The notes beneath the pieces are model-generated. The model saw nothing but the letters and a program-made list of their open reading frames with translations, ran no database searches and was not told where the DNA came from. A stretch of DNA of 64,000 nt, from positions 961,001 to 1,025,000 of the forward strand of contig NC_084601.1 of NCBI RefSeq assembly GCF_033807715.1, given 5' to 3'. Of this stretch, positions 22,191 through 33,940 are shown one piece after another. The first letter of the stretch is position 1, and every line of letters starts with the position of its first letter. This stretch comes from Cololabis saira. Its lineage: Eukaryota > Chordata > Actinopteri > Beloniformes > Belonidae. The position numbers were made by a program, and so were the translations under genes.

Positions 22191-22408
22191 TCCAGGTTTT
22201 TGTGAGCACCATTAGGCTAACAGACTGTGCTCCCACTTAAGCTAATGAGGTGTTCTGCTTTAAGCTTACTCCAGGACTCCACAGTCTGGGACTAACTAAG
22301 ACAAATATAAGCCACGCTCATGCAAGCCACTTAAATTACCTAGCTTTACTAGTCTGACTTAGGCCTACTCCTGGCTTGATATAAGCCTTGTCTGTGAAAC
22401 CGGGCCTA

Positions 22409-22875
22409 TATGTGTCAGTGATGCCAAGGAGGCAAATAGTTTCTACAAAAATACATATTTCTATTCATTTTATTTCTATGAATTTAACTTATAAGGACAT
22501 TATGTGAGAGTCCCACCCCTTGTTCTGTGGAAATGTAGGTTTTAAACTCCTGTGAAAAGGAGAGGCTCCACAGCTCCAATGACTGATTGGAGGCTCACAA
22601 AAGCCACTTTCATACAGTGATTGGGGTATAAAGACACACTGAAGATTCCTTCTTCAGTCCACTTCCCATCTCCAGCTGTACATTCACAATGAGCCCACAA
22701 AAGGTGAAATATGTCCTTCCCATAGTGAGCTTTCACAAAGCATGGTGACTTTTTCTAATCTGAAGACTGTTCCTCTCCTTTACTCCACATTCGGCAACGG
22801 ATCCCTGATGTCTCTGGTCACTGGCTGCTTCATTCACAGAGTGCTGAATAAACACAAATAAAGAGTTTCTACCTG
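22409..22875. other. No gene seen between two Harbinger elements
   Basis: AT-rich, with a short open minus frame (22542-22736) that shows no domain. Nothing recognisable. Confidence 0.4.
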
Positions 22876-24466
22876 GGGGGTATTCCAAGAAGGAGGTTTA
22901 ACAAACACTGAGTTAAAGTCCCATCTCGAGGTTACTTTAACCCATGACAATTAAACCCGCTCAGTTGGTTCCAACACACCGGTTATGAATTAACTCAAGT
23001 AACCCAGAGTTGTGCGCGTTCCCGGTGAATCCATAAAGACATCATCTATCGAGGGTTGAAAAATGGAGCAAGTCCTCCTGATCAAACCGTGATACAAGGA
23101 GCTTGGTCATCAACAGAACTATCCAGACTTTGATGACAAGCTGGTGACGACCGTTAATTAGAATCAGGTGTGTTGATGCAGGGAAACAACTAAAACATGC
23201 AGACTGCGGCCCTCGAGGACTGACTTTGGACACCCCTGTATTAAATGAATGAAGCAAACAATGGGAAAATGAATTGAAAAAATAAAAATAAAAAAAGTGA
23301 AAACACTGTCAAGTGTATTTCTTTAATTAAAATGATTGAAACAGATTTGATCATGCACTCTGACTATCATTTTGACCCAGGTTCTGCTGTGAGTCACGTT
23401 GAAGCGTGTTTGCGCTCCAGCATCCGGATCGGGGTACGGGATAATGAGCGTGGGGAGGCACGGATATCCTCTAACCCCCAGGAGATAGCCACCAAATTCT
23501 CCTGCAATTGCACATATAACACAAAGTTAGACACATGAATATTCGCAAAACTGATCAATATAATATTAGTAATATAACGCACTCTGTAGAAATGTGGTGC
23601 TCAAATTTGATTCCCTACATCCGGCATCATGCACAGAGCCTGGCCATCTCGCCTCCACGTTGGATATGAGATTTGCAGCATCGCATCATCTGGCAATTGA
23701 AAAAATACGTTTTCAAACATTAAGAAAGCGCTCAAAAATAAAAGCAGCTTACGGTTCCATTATACCTAATTTGACATTGATGCTGGAAACCTTTCCTGTT
23801 AACAAAGCCTCATCAGTATTTCATTTTAGAATGAATTTTGAGTGTATGTCTCACAGACTATGAGTTGAGAAATATTGAAAATTGTTGGGAGTGTATTTCT
23901 CCCAAACTATAAGTTGTGGAATATTACTTTTTAAAAGATGATATTAAGATAATTTAAGTCAACTGTAAGTGTAATTTTTATTTTATATAAACTTAAGAAT
24001 ATCGCAAAAATATTTTTGGGTAATCAGTTACAAAAATATTCTTGAGTTCTGTGAACTTGTTAGGATTTACAGTGTATGGATGGAGAAGGTTACTCAAATA
24101 AATCAGGGATTCTGCTGAAAAATGGTAGCGCTCTCGCAAATACTCATCGGGGAAGATAAAATGTTATACTGTGGTCTTATCACCCTCTCACGGTGAATTG
24201 CACGGACGATTTGGGCTTCTATGTGTAACAAGTTGCAGCAGCCCTCCTGAACTTGTGCTTAAATACCCGAACATAACTGGGTTATCTGAACAAAACCTGA
24301 ACAACACCGGCATAAAACCTACCCCCTACCAGGTTAGGTTCAGAGCCTATGTTACCATGGTAACTTACTTAACCTGACCATTTTGGAACGGAAAACCCAG
24401 GTTTACCATTTACCCTGGATTAACATACCCAGTTTAGCCAGTAAACCTCCTCCTTGGAATACCCCC
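22876..24466. mobile_element. Harbinger-type non-autonomous element (CTG duplication)
   Basis: Inverted ends GGGGGTATTCCAAGAAGGAG and, on the right, CTCCTTGGAATACCCCC are flanked by CTG at 22873-22875 and 24467-24469. Inner subterminal repeats (GTTAACTCAA-type, and CAGGTTAGGTTCAGAG near 24,330) resemble those of the neighbouring element at 24939-26874. No intact gene is present. A degenerate hAT MITE lies at about 23,050-23,238. Confidence 0.75.
23050..23238. mobile_element. Degenerate hAT MITE nested in Harbinger
   Basis: The segment with TGATACAAGGAGCTTGGTCA, AATCAGGTGTGTTGATGCAG and the end GACTTTGGACACCCCTG is homologous to the MITE at 25599-25807. The left terminus is not recognisable. 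Confidence 0.5.
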
Positions 24467-24469
24467 CTG

Positions 24470-24935
24470 ATCATCCCTGTGGAGCACTCACAGGCGTGTT
24501 GGCCTAAACCAGACTGGTAGCATCATGATAAGTCAGTACGTTTACATGCAATAACAGAAAGTTGAATTGTTGCCTTAATCTGACCGATTTCCATTTTTCC
24601 ATTCCATTTTTAAGAGCCATGTTTACACCTTAGCCGGGCCGAACTGAAGCTCTTGAGATTGAGCTTTTAGTGGCAGATAATGCGTCCCTAATCAGAGTTA
24701 TTTCAGCATGTATACGCAACCCGCTTTTGACTGAGCTACTGACTGCCCCCGGACTCCGGAAGTGACGACACTGCGGGAGCGGGCATTGTCAAGTTCCACT
24801 CAGTTGACTCCGAAAAGGACACCAGGACAACTCGGATTTCCAATTGATCAACTTTATTTATCCAACTTTCAGGCTTGGTTGGTTTCTTTTCAGTTGATCT
24901 CCAAATAGTAATCAGAGTACTGTAATCAGAGTAAT
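24470..24935. other. No gene seen
   Basis: Contains a GTACGTTTACATGCAATAAC motif near 24,536, of a kind common in fish MITEs, but no paired end can be placed. No coding signal. Confidence 0.35.
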
Positions 24936-25218
24936 CAGGGGTCCGTTTCACAAAGCAGGTTCAACAAACTGAGTCTAATCCTGAACTATTAGTTGATCTA
25001 CTCTGAGATTGGAAACTCTGCACTTGTAAATAAGAAATTTGTTCTTAATTTGCTTGCCTGGTTAAATAAAAGGTTAAATAAATAAACTCTGAGTTTTCGG
25101 TTCCAGAACAGCGGATTTGAGGTAATTTACTCAACTCTAAGTAGTTTCACCTGGAGTTAAGCTCGTGCGTGAGGGAAATAAAAAGCCATCATCAGTAGAG
25201 CGCTGATACAAGGATTCA

Positions 25219-25439
25219 CCATGGCAACCGGCGACAACAAAAGAGCGACATACTTTTTCTTTGTTTATTTTAAACTTTATAATTTCAATTTACAAAATCC
25301 CTTTGAGGAAACATTGCATCTGAAGATCCACATACTTCACGCCGTGTCCTTTTTCACCCGAATGGAATTAGAGATTTTAATGCGCGCATACGGCGAATTT
25401 GAACACGTTTTTCGAAAAAAGAATATAAAATTAATTTAA
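25219..25439 (+). pseudogene. Harbinger SANT-like protein, truncated
   Basis: The open frame starts MATGDNKRATYFF and contains FFTRMELEILMRAYGEFEHV followed by FRKKN, matching the first helices of Harbinger Myb/SANT-like proteins (E-x-E-I-L-M-x-A-Y-x-E-F motif). It stops immediately after this, without the tryptophan-bearing third helix. The segment before residue 45 looks non-homologous. Confidence 0.55.
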
Positions 25440-25598
25440 CAGATCTCCACATCATTCATCTGCAATTCTGTGGAACCCCTTGATGGCTTGGACAGGTTTA
25501 TGTAGGCTTGCCACCCGTCCCTTGAAATACGGAATTGTTCCGTAATTGGGAATTAAAAGTTGCGTTCCGTATTGAACCAATACAGACACATATTAAGC

Positions 25599-25807
25599 CA
25601 GGGGTCTCCAACTCACCTATCCAGCATGTTTTAGATCTTTCCCTGCTTCAGCACACCATGATACAAGGAGCTGTGTCAGCAACAGAACTGTCCGGACCTT
25701 GATGACAAGTTAATGACGAGCATTGATTAGAATCAGGTGTGTTCATGCAGGGAGACACCTAAAACATGCTGGATAGGTGGATCCAGGACCGGAGTTGGAG
25801 ACCCCTG
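25599..25807. mobile_element. hAT MITE, 209 bp
   Basis: Ends CAGGGGTCTCCAACTC and GAGTTGGAGACCCCTG. The 8-bp flanks are TATTAAGC (25591-25598) and TATTATGC (25808-25815), one mismatch. No coding capacity. Confidence 0.88.
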
Positions 25808-26369
25808 TATTATGCTCTTATTTATTCATGTAATAATATACAGGAGGAGGTCGGAACATTTGAATATATTGCAAAACTTAATTCGTAGTAAATTCAACTT
25901 AAGGTGAAACAAATATTATTTCCCACTACATGCAAAGTGAGATATTTCAAGCCTTTATTTTTTTAATAATTTTGATGATTAGCCTATGGCTCACAGTTTA
26001 TGAAAACCCCAAATAAAAAATATTAGAATATATTATGAAATCATTAAACAATTCAATCATCAAAATTATAACAAATAAAGGATTAACATATATTGCTTTG
26101 CCTGTAATGAGACTATGTACTGTACAAATATTTAATTCTCTGTGCATTAATTCTGCACCTTCATCAATTGTGTCTTCATCAAAAGGACATGACATGTTCG
26201 TGACAATGGACTTCTAATATATATTCTGACTCTGTTTTTAATGACAGACGGCAGAACTTCGCCAAAACTCGCCTGCTGACTGAATGAATGAGGAAATCAA
26301 ATGTGCGTGCGTCTCTGAAAGAGGCGGAGACGCAGAGAAACTCCAGGTTTCACGATATAAACCTGGTCC

Positions 26370-26715
26370 CGACCAGGTTAGGTTCAGAGAGTCTGTTACT
26401 ACGGTAACTGACCAGGTTAGATTCAGAGAGTCTGTTACTACGGTAACTGACCAGGTTAGGTTCAGAGAGTCTGTTACTACGGTAACTGACCAGGTTAGGT
26501 TCAGAGAGTCTGTTACTACGGTAACTGACCAGGTTAGGTTCAGAGAGTCTGTTACTACGGTAACTGACCAGGTTAGGTTCAGAGAGTCTGTTACTACGGT
26601 AACTGACCAGGTTCAGAGAGTCTGTTAGTACGGTAACTGACCAGGTTAGATTCAGAGCGTCTGTTACTACGGTAACTGACCAGGTTCAGAGAGTCTGTTA
26701 GTACGGTAACTGACC
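26370..26715 (+). repeat. 39-bp minisatellite, about nine units
   Basis: The unit contains GACCAGGTTAGGTTCAGAGA and CTGTTACTACGGTAACT. Period 39 bp keeps a frame open (peptide DQVRFRESVTTVT per unit). The last units lose a six-base piece. A single unit-like sequence occurs at 24,328-24,366 in the adjacent Harbinger, so the array grew from a subterminal motif of these elements. Confidence 0.92.
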
Positions 26716-26877
26716 CAGAGCTTAAGTTACCTCTCTTTGTGAAACAGGCTAGAGTTACCTCTCTTTCTCTGGTTTGAGTTACCTCCCTTTGTGAAACGGA
26801 AAACTCAGAGTTTCCCTCATTTCAGGGTTAACAGACTCAGAGTTTTCACTAAACCTGCTTTGTGAAACGGACCCCAG

Positions 26878-27960
26878 GTTGTTAACCTTCGAAAACAAAG
26901 AAATAAGTGTTAACAACAATATGTACAGGTATTTACAAGAAAAAAAAGTTCAAATAAATTCAAATAACTCAAACAGGTATTATTTTTAAAGTTAACTTTT
27001 AAACCCCGTTTTTAAACTTTTAAATTGTTCACTGTTCAAAATGAGTCAATCAAGTAAATCAAAATGTAAATTCAAAATTGTTTTATCCACTTAAGGGAAA
27101 TCAAGATGAATTAATCAATCATGTAATTAATTATTTTAAATTCATTACCATGCTGAAACTGATCAAATCCACCAAATGGAGCAAAGGTAAGTAAAAGGGT
27201 AAGTATAATTAGCTTAATGAGAAAAGTATTTGGTAAGTAAGAAAGGTAATCAAGAAATCCAAATTCAACTCAACCCCTAGCAAAAGTTCAACATCCGTAT
27301 CCTTCAACTTTGCAGCCATCTTCCATACCTTTAACATCAAGATCAAATTGTTCAATACAATAAACATTCAATTCTATAACTTAAGCTTTTAACTTGTCAA
27401 AGTGAGCAAACAACCAAATTCAATAAAATGCTCAATACTGGCATAAGTTTGCTGTGGTTCACCTTGAACTCACAAACAAACACTAACAAACAAATCAGGA
27501 CAGGTAAGAAAACCAATCAAGGTAAGTATGAGCAAATTTAGCATTTCAAAGCATGTATTCTGGTTGTCTAAAAGAACAGATATATTCACCGACCATTGGT
27601 GTATTGGAGTCTTTTTTAAACATGGATCTTGTAGCTTCTTTCTGGCTGCTTTCCGCTCTGTTCATTTGCTTGGGTGTGAATGAAGTGAGACAAACTTCCC
27701 TTTCTTCAACAGCTGCCTTGAATCAGCCAATTGGCGGCCATCTTGCCATTGGTGTTCTGGGAAACGTAGTTCTTTCAGGTACTTCACATGTAGGTCCAAA
27801 GCAAGTAAGATGAAGGAGGAGGCAGCTCCTCCCTTCCAGGTCAGGGACACTTGAGTTTTAACTTCACAGGCATAGTAACAGTCACAGCATCTCAACAACA
27901 GCGTAACAGAAGAAGAAGAGGGAGACTTTGTGTGCATCTTACCTGCAACACCAACAGGCT
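26878..27960. other. No gene seen
   Basis: AT-rich DNA with many AAATTCAA and GGTAAGTA motifs. The 86-codon frame at 27553-27813 has a hydrophobic stretch but no recognisable family. Around 27,735-27,785 the text resembles dispersed fish repeats (TTCTGGGAAACGTAGTTC), not assignable. Confidence 0.4.
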
Positions 27961-28242
27961 TACCGTATTTTCGTGACCATTAGGTGCACATAAAATTCTT
28001 TTTTTTTTTTAAAGAATGTGCCACGCGCCCAATGAAACAGTGCGCCCTTTCTATTACCTGTATTACGGTAATGTAAGGCGGACGGCCACCATGAGAACGG
28101 TAAAGGGAGAAGGGGGCGTGTGAAGCCCGTGAGTTGCGGACGTGATTGAGACCATCCTCAGACGTTAAAGGGGGAAGGGTGGGGTGTGAAGCACAGAGCG
28201 TGTGGAAGGAGCGTTTCAACGGCCACCATTCCACTGAAAGCA

Positions 28243-31200
28243 GTAGAGAGGACGGGAACCAGCGCGGTGGAGAGGACCGGGACCAGCGCGGTGGAGAGGA
28301 CGGGGACCAGCGTGGTGGAGAGGACGGGGACCAGCGCGGTGGAGAGGACGGGGACCAGCGCGGTGGAGAGGACGGGGACCAGCGCGGTGGAGAGGACGGG
28401 GACCAGCGCGGTGGAGAGGACGGGGACCAGCGCGGTGGAGAGGACCGGGACCAGCGCGGTGTAGAGGACGGGGACCAGCGCGGTGGAGAGGACGGGGACC
28501 AGCGCGGTGGAGAGGACGGGGACCAGCGCGGTGTAGAGGACGGGGACCAGCGCGGTGGAGAGGACGGGGACCAGGGCGGTGGAGAGGACGGGGACCAGCG
28601 CGGTGGAGAGGACGGGGACCAGCATGGTGGAGAGGACGGGGACCAGCGCGGTGGAGAGGACGGGGACCAGCGCGGTGTAGAGGACGGGGACCAGCGCGGT
28701 GGAGAGGACGGGGACCAGGGCGGTGGAGAGGACGGGGACCAGCGCGGTGGAGAGGACGGGGACCAGCGCGGTGGAGAGGACGGGGACCAGCGCGGTGGAG
28801 AGGACCGGGACCAGCGCGGTGGAGAGCACGGGGACCAGCGCGGTGGAGAGGACGGGGACCAGCGCGGTGGAGAGGACGGGGACCAGCGTGGTGGAGAGGA
28901 CGGGGACCAGCACGGTGGAGAGGACGGGGACCAGGGCGGTGGAGAGGACGGGGACCAGCGCGGTGGAGAGGACGGGGACCAGCGCGGTGGAGAGGACGGG
29001 GACCAGGGCGGTGGAGAGGACGGGGACCAGCACGGTGGAGAGGACGGGGACCAGGGCGGTGGAGAGGACGGGGACCAGCGCGGTGGAGAGGACGGGGACC
29101 AGGGCGGTGGAGAGGACGGGGACCAGGGCGGTGGAGAGGACGGGGACCAGCGCGGTGGAGAGGACGGGGACCAGCGCGGTGGAGAGGACGGGGACCAACA
29201 CAGTGGAGAGGACGGGGACCAACACAATGGAGAGGACGGGGACCAGCGCGGTGGAGAGGACGGGACCAGCGCGGTGGAGAGGACTAGGACCAGCGCGGTG
29301 GAGAGGACGGGGACCAGCGCGGTGGAGAGGACGGGGACCAGCGCGGTGGAGAGGACGGGGACCAGGGCGGTGGAGAGGACGGGGACCAGCGCAGTGTAGA
29401 GCACGGGGACCAGCGCAGTGGAGAGGTCGGGGACCAGCGCGGTGGAGAGGACGGGGACCAGCGCGGTGGAGAGGACGGGGACCAGCACGGTGGAGAGGAC
29501 GGGGACCAGCGCGGTGGAGAGGACGGGGACCAGCGCGGTGGAGAGGACGGGGACCAGCGCGGTGGAGAGGACGGGGACCAGCGCGGTGGAGAGGACGGGA
29601 CCAGCGCGGTGGAGAGGACCGGGACCAGGGCGGTGGAGAGGACGGGGACCAGCGCGGTGTAGAGGACGGGGACCAGCGCGGTGGAGAGGACGGGGACCAG
29701 CGCGGTGGAGAGGACCGGGACCAGCGCGGTGGAGAGGACCGGGACCAGGGCGGTGGAGAGGACGGGGACCAGCGCGGTGGAGAGGACGGGACCAGCGCGG
29801 TGGAGAGGACGGGGACCAGGGCGGTGGAGAGGACGGGGACCAGCGCGGTGGAGAGGACGGGACCAGCGCGGTGGAGAGGACGGGGACCAGCGCGGTGGAG
29901 AGGACGGGACCAGCGCGGTGGAGAGGACGGGGACCAGCGCGGTAGAGAGGACGGGGACCAGCGCAGTGGAGAGGACGGGGACCAGCGCGGTGGAGAGGAC
30001 GGGGACCAGCGCGGTGGAGAGGACGGGGACCAGGGCGGTGGAGAGGACGGGGACCAGGGCGGTGGAGAGGACGGGGACCAGCGCAGTGTAGAGCACGGGG
30101 ACCAGCGCAGTGGAGAGGTCGGGGACCAGCGTGGTGGAGAGGACGGGGACCAGCGCGGTGGAGAGGACGGGGACCAGCGCGGTGGAGAGGACGGGGACCA
30201 GCGCGGTGGAGAGGACGGGGACCAGCGCGGTGGAGAGGACGGGGACCAGCGCGGTGGAGAGGACCGGGACCAGCGCGGTGGAGAGGACCGGGACCAGGGC
30301 GGTGGAGAGGACCGGGACCAGGGCGGTGGAGAGGACCGGGACCAGCGCGGTGGAGAGGACGGGGACCAGCGCGGTGGAGAGGACGGGGACCAGCGCGGTG
30401 GAGAGGACGGGGACCAGCGTGGTGGAGAGGACGGGACCAGCGCGGTGGAGAGGACGGGGACCAGCGCGGTGGAGAGGACGGGGACCAGCGCGGTGGAGAG
30501 GACGGGGACCAGCGCGGTGGAGAGGACGGGGACCAGCGCGGTGGAGAGGACGGGGACCAGCGCGGTGGAGAGGACCGGGACCAGCGCGGTGGAGAGGACC
30601 GGGACCAGCGTGGTGGAGAGGACGGGACCAGCGCGGTGGAGAGGACCGGGACCAGCGTGGTGGAGAGGACGGGACCAGCGTGGTGGAGAGGACGGGGACC
30701 AGCACGGTGGAGAGGACGGGGACCAGCGCGGTGGAGAGGACGGGGACCAGCGTGGTGGAGAGGACGGGACCAGCACGGTGGAGAGGACGGGGACCAGCGT
30801 GGTGGAGAGCACGGGGACCAGCGCGGTGGAGAGGACGGGACCAGCGCGGTGGAGAGGACGGGGACCAGCGCGGTGGAGAGGACGGGGACCAGCGTGGTGG
30901 AGAGGACGGGACCAGCGCGGTGGAGAGGACCGGGACCAGCGCGGTGGAGAGGACGGGACCAGCGCGGTGGAGAGGACGGGGACCAGCGCGGTGGAGAGGA
31001 CGGGGACCAGCGCGGTGGAGAGGACCGGGACCAGCGCGGTGGAGAGGACGGGGACCAGCGCGGTGGAGAGGACGGGGACCAGCGCGGTGGAGAGGACGGG
31101 GACCAGCGCGGTGGAGAGGACGGGGACCAGCGTGGTGGAGAGGACGGGACCAGCGCGGTGGAGAGGACGGGGACCAGCGCGGTGGAGAGGACGGGACCAG

Positions 31201-33938
31201 CGCGGTGGAGAGGACCGGGACCAGCGCGGTGGAGAGGACGGGACCAGCGCGGTGGAGAGGACGGGGACCAGCGCGGTGGAGAGGACGGGACCAGCGCGGT
31301 GGAGAGGACCGGGACCAGCGCGGTGGAGAGGACCGGGACCAGCGTGGTGGAGAGGACGGGACCAGCGCGGTGGAGAGGACGGGACCAGCGTGGTGGAGAG
31401 GACGGGGACCAGCGCGGTGGAGAGGACGGGACCAGCGCGGTGGAGAGGACCGGGACCAGCACGGTGGAGAGGACGGGGACCAGCGCGGTGGAGAGGACGG
31501 GGACCAGCGCGGTGGAGAGGACGGGAACAGCGCAGTGTAGAGCACGGGGACCAGCGCGGTGGAGAGGACGGGGACCAGCGCGGTGGAGAGGACGGGGACC
31601 AGCGCGGTGGAGAGGACGGGGACCAGCGCGGTGGAGAGGACGGGGACCAGCGCGGTGGAGAGGACGGGGACCAGCGCGGTGGAGAGGACCGGGACCAGCG
31701 CGGTGGAGAGCACGGGGACCAGCGCGGTGGAGAGGACCGGGACCAGCGTGGTGGAGAGGACGGGACCAGCGTGGTGGAGAGGACGGGGACCAGCGCGGTG
31801 GAGAGCACGGGGACCAGCGCGGTGGAGAGGACGGGGACCAGCGCGGTGGAGAGGACGGGGACCAGCGCGGTGGAGAGGACGGGACCAGCGTGGTGGAGAG
31901 GACGGGGACCAGCGCGGTGTAGAGGACGGGACCAGCATGGTGGAGAGGACGGGGACCAGCGCGGTGGAGAGGACGGGGACCAGCGCGGTGTAGAGGACGG
32001 GGACCAGCGCGGTGGAGAGGACGGGACCAGCACGGTGGAGAGGACGGGGACCAGCGCGGTGGAGAGGACGGGGACCAGCGCGGTGGAGAGGACGGGACCA
32101 GCACGGTGGAGAGGACGGGGGCCGGCGCGGTGGAGAGGACGGGACCAGCACGGTGGAGAGCACGGGGACCAGCGCGGTGGAGAGGACGGGGACCAGCGCG
32201 GTGGAGAGGACGGGACCAGCGCGGTGGAGAGGACGGGGACCAGCGCGGTGGAGAGGACCGGGACCAGCGCGGTGGAGAGGACGGGGACCAGCGTGGTGGA
32301 GAGGACGGGGACCAGCGCGGTGGAGAGGACGGGGACCAGCGCGGTGGAGAGCACGGGGACCAGCGTGGTGTAGAGCACGGGGACCAGCGCGGTGGAGAGG
32401 ACGGGGACCAGCGCGGTGGAGAGCACGGGGACCAGCGCGGTGGAGAGGACGGGGACCAGCGTGGTGGAGAGGACGGGGACCAGCGCGGTGGAGAGGACGG
32501 GGACCAGCGCGGTGGAGAGGACGGGGACCAGCGCGGTGGAGAGGACGGGGACCAGCGCGGTGGAGAGGACGGGGACCAGCGCGGTGGAGAGGACGGGGAC
32601 CAGCGCGGTGGAGAGGACGGGGACCAGCGCGGTGGAGAGGACGGGACCAGCGCGGTGGAGAGGACGGGGACCAGCGCGGTGGAGAGGACCGGGACCAGCG
32701 CGGTGGAGAGGACGGGACCAGCGTGGTGGAGAGGACGGGGACCAGCGCGGTGGAGAGGACCGGGACCAGCGCGGTGGAGAGGACGGGACCAGCGTGGTGG
32801 AGAGGACGGGGACCAGCGCGGTGGAGAGGACGGGGACCAGCGTGGTGGAGAGGACCGGGACCAGCGCGGTGGAGAGGACGGGACCAGCGCGGTGGAGAGG
32901 ACCGGGACCAGCGCGGTGGAGAGGACGGGACCAGCGCGGTGGAGAGGACGGGACCAGCGCGGTGGAGAGGACGGGACCAGCGTGGTGGAGAGGACGGGGA
33001 CCAGCGCGGTGGAGAGGACGGGACCAGCGCGGTGGAGAGGACGGGGACCAGCGCGGTGGAGAGGACGGGGACCAGCGCGGTGGAGAGGACGGGGACCAGC
33101 GCGGTGGAGAGGACGGGGACCAGCGCGGTGGAGAGGACGGGGACCAGCGCGGTGGAGAGGACGGGACCAGCGCGGTGGAGAGGACGGGGACCAGCGCGGT
33201 GGAGAGGACGGGGACCAGCGCGGTGGAGAGGACGGGGACCAGCGCGGTGGAGAGGACGGGGACCAGCGCGGTGGAGAGGACGGGGACCAGCGCGGTGGAG
33301 AGGACGGGGACCAGCACGGTGGAGAGGACGGGGACCAGCGCGGTGGAGAGGACGGGACCAGCGCGGTGGAGAGGACGGGACCAGCGCGGTGGAGAGGACG
33401 GGGACCAGCGCGGTGTAGAGCACGGGGACCAGCGCGGTGGAGAGGACGGGGACCAGCGCGGTGTAGAGCACGGGGACCAGCGCGGTGGAGAGGACGGGGA
33501 CCAGCGCGGTGGAGAGGACGGGACCAGCGCGGTGGAGAGGACGGGACCAGCGCGGTGGAGAGGACGGGGACCAGCGTGGTGGAGAGGACGGGGACCAGCG
33601 CGGTGGAGAGGACCGGGACCAGCGTGGTGGAGAGGACGGGACCAGCGTGGTGGAGAGGACGGGGACCAGCACGGTGGAGAGGACGGGGACCAGCGTGGTG
33701 GAGAGCACGGGGACCAGCGCGGTGGAGAGGACGGGGACCAGCGTGGTGGAGAGCACGGGGACCAGCGCGGTGGAGAGGACCGGGACCAGCGTGGTGGAGA
33801 GCACGGGGACCAGCGCGGTGGAGAGGACGGGACCAGCGCGGTGGAGAGGACGGGGACCAGCGCGGTGGAGAGGACGGGACCAGCGTGGTGGAGAGGACGG
33901 GGACCAGCACGGTGGAGAGGACGGGACCAGCACGGTGG
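28243..33938. repeat. Giant 24-bp (with 23-bp variants) GC-rich minisatellite
   Basis: About 5.7 kb of head-to-tail units containing GACCAGCGCGGTGGAGAGG. Array length divided by unit length gives roughly 235-240 copies. Units are 24 bp (GGGGACC or CGGGACC start) or 23 bp (GGGACC start). Common variants change CGCGG to CGTGG, CACGG or GGCGG, GAGGAC to GAGCAC, and GGAG to GTAG. The unit lacks stops in all six frames: plus-strand peptides GDQRGGED, GTSAVERT and GPARWRGR; minus-strand VLSTALVP, SSPPRWSP and RPLHRAGP. The apparent giant proteins are products of this property and are not annotated as genes. Confidence 0.97.
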
Positions 33939-33940
33939 GT

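Larger units (their letters stand above)
20258..22408 (+). mobile_element. PIF/Harbinger transposon with both genes
   Basis: Long, nearly perfect inverted ends (AGGCCCGGTTTCACAGACA, then further imperfect pairing such as AAGGCTTA) enclose a DDE transposase on the plus strand and a Myb/SANT-like protein on the minus strand in convergent order, the standard two-gene Harbinger layout. Flanking bases are TAT/ATA-like and the 3-bp duplication cannot be placed exactly. Confidence 0.88.
24939..26874. mobile_element. Harbinger-type element (CAG duplication) with SANT remnant
   Basis: Ends GGGTCCGTTTCACAAAGC and, in reverse complement on the right, the same, flanked by CAG (24936-24938 and 26875-26877). 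It carries a truncated Myb/SANT-like frame (25219-25439), a nested hAT MITE (25599-25807) and a 39-bp tandem array (26,370-26,715). Confidence 0.82.

Noticed and set aside
27553..27813. 86-codon frame with a hydrophobic segment that could be a signal peptide
   Set aside because: No cleavage-site context, splice context or similarity that I can support; the surrounding DNA is AT-rich and repeat-like.
28243..33938. CRISPR array or prophage-like repeat array
   Set aside because: Units are contiguous without spacers, and the context is a eukaryotic DNA transposon.
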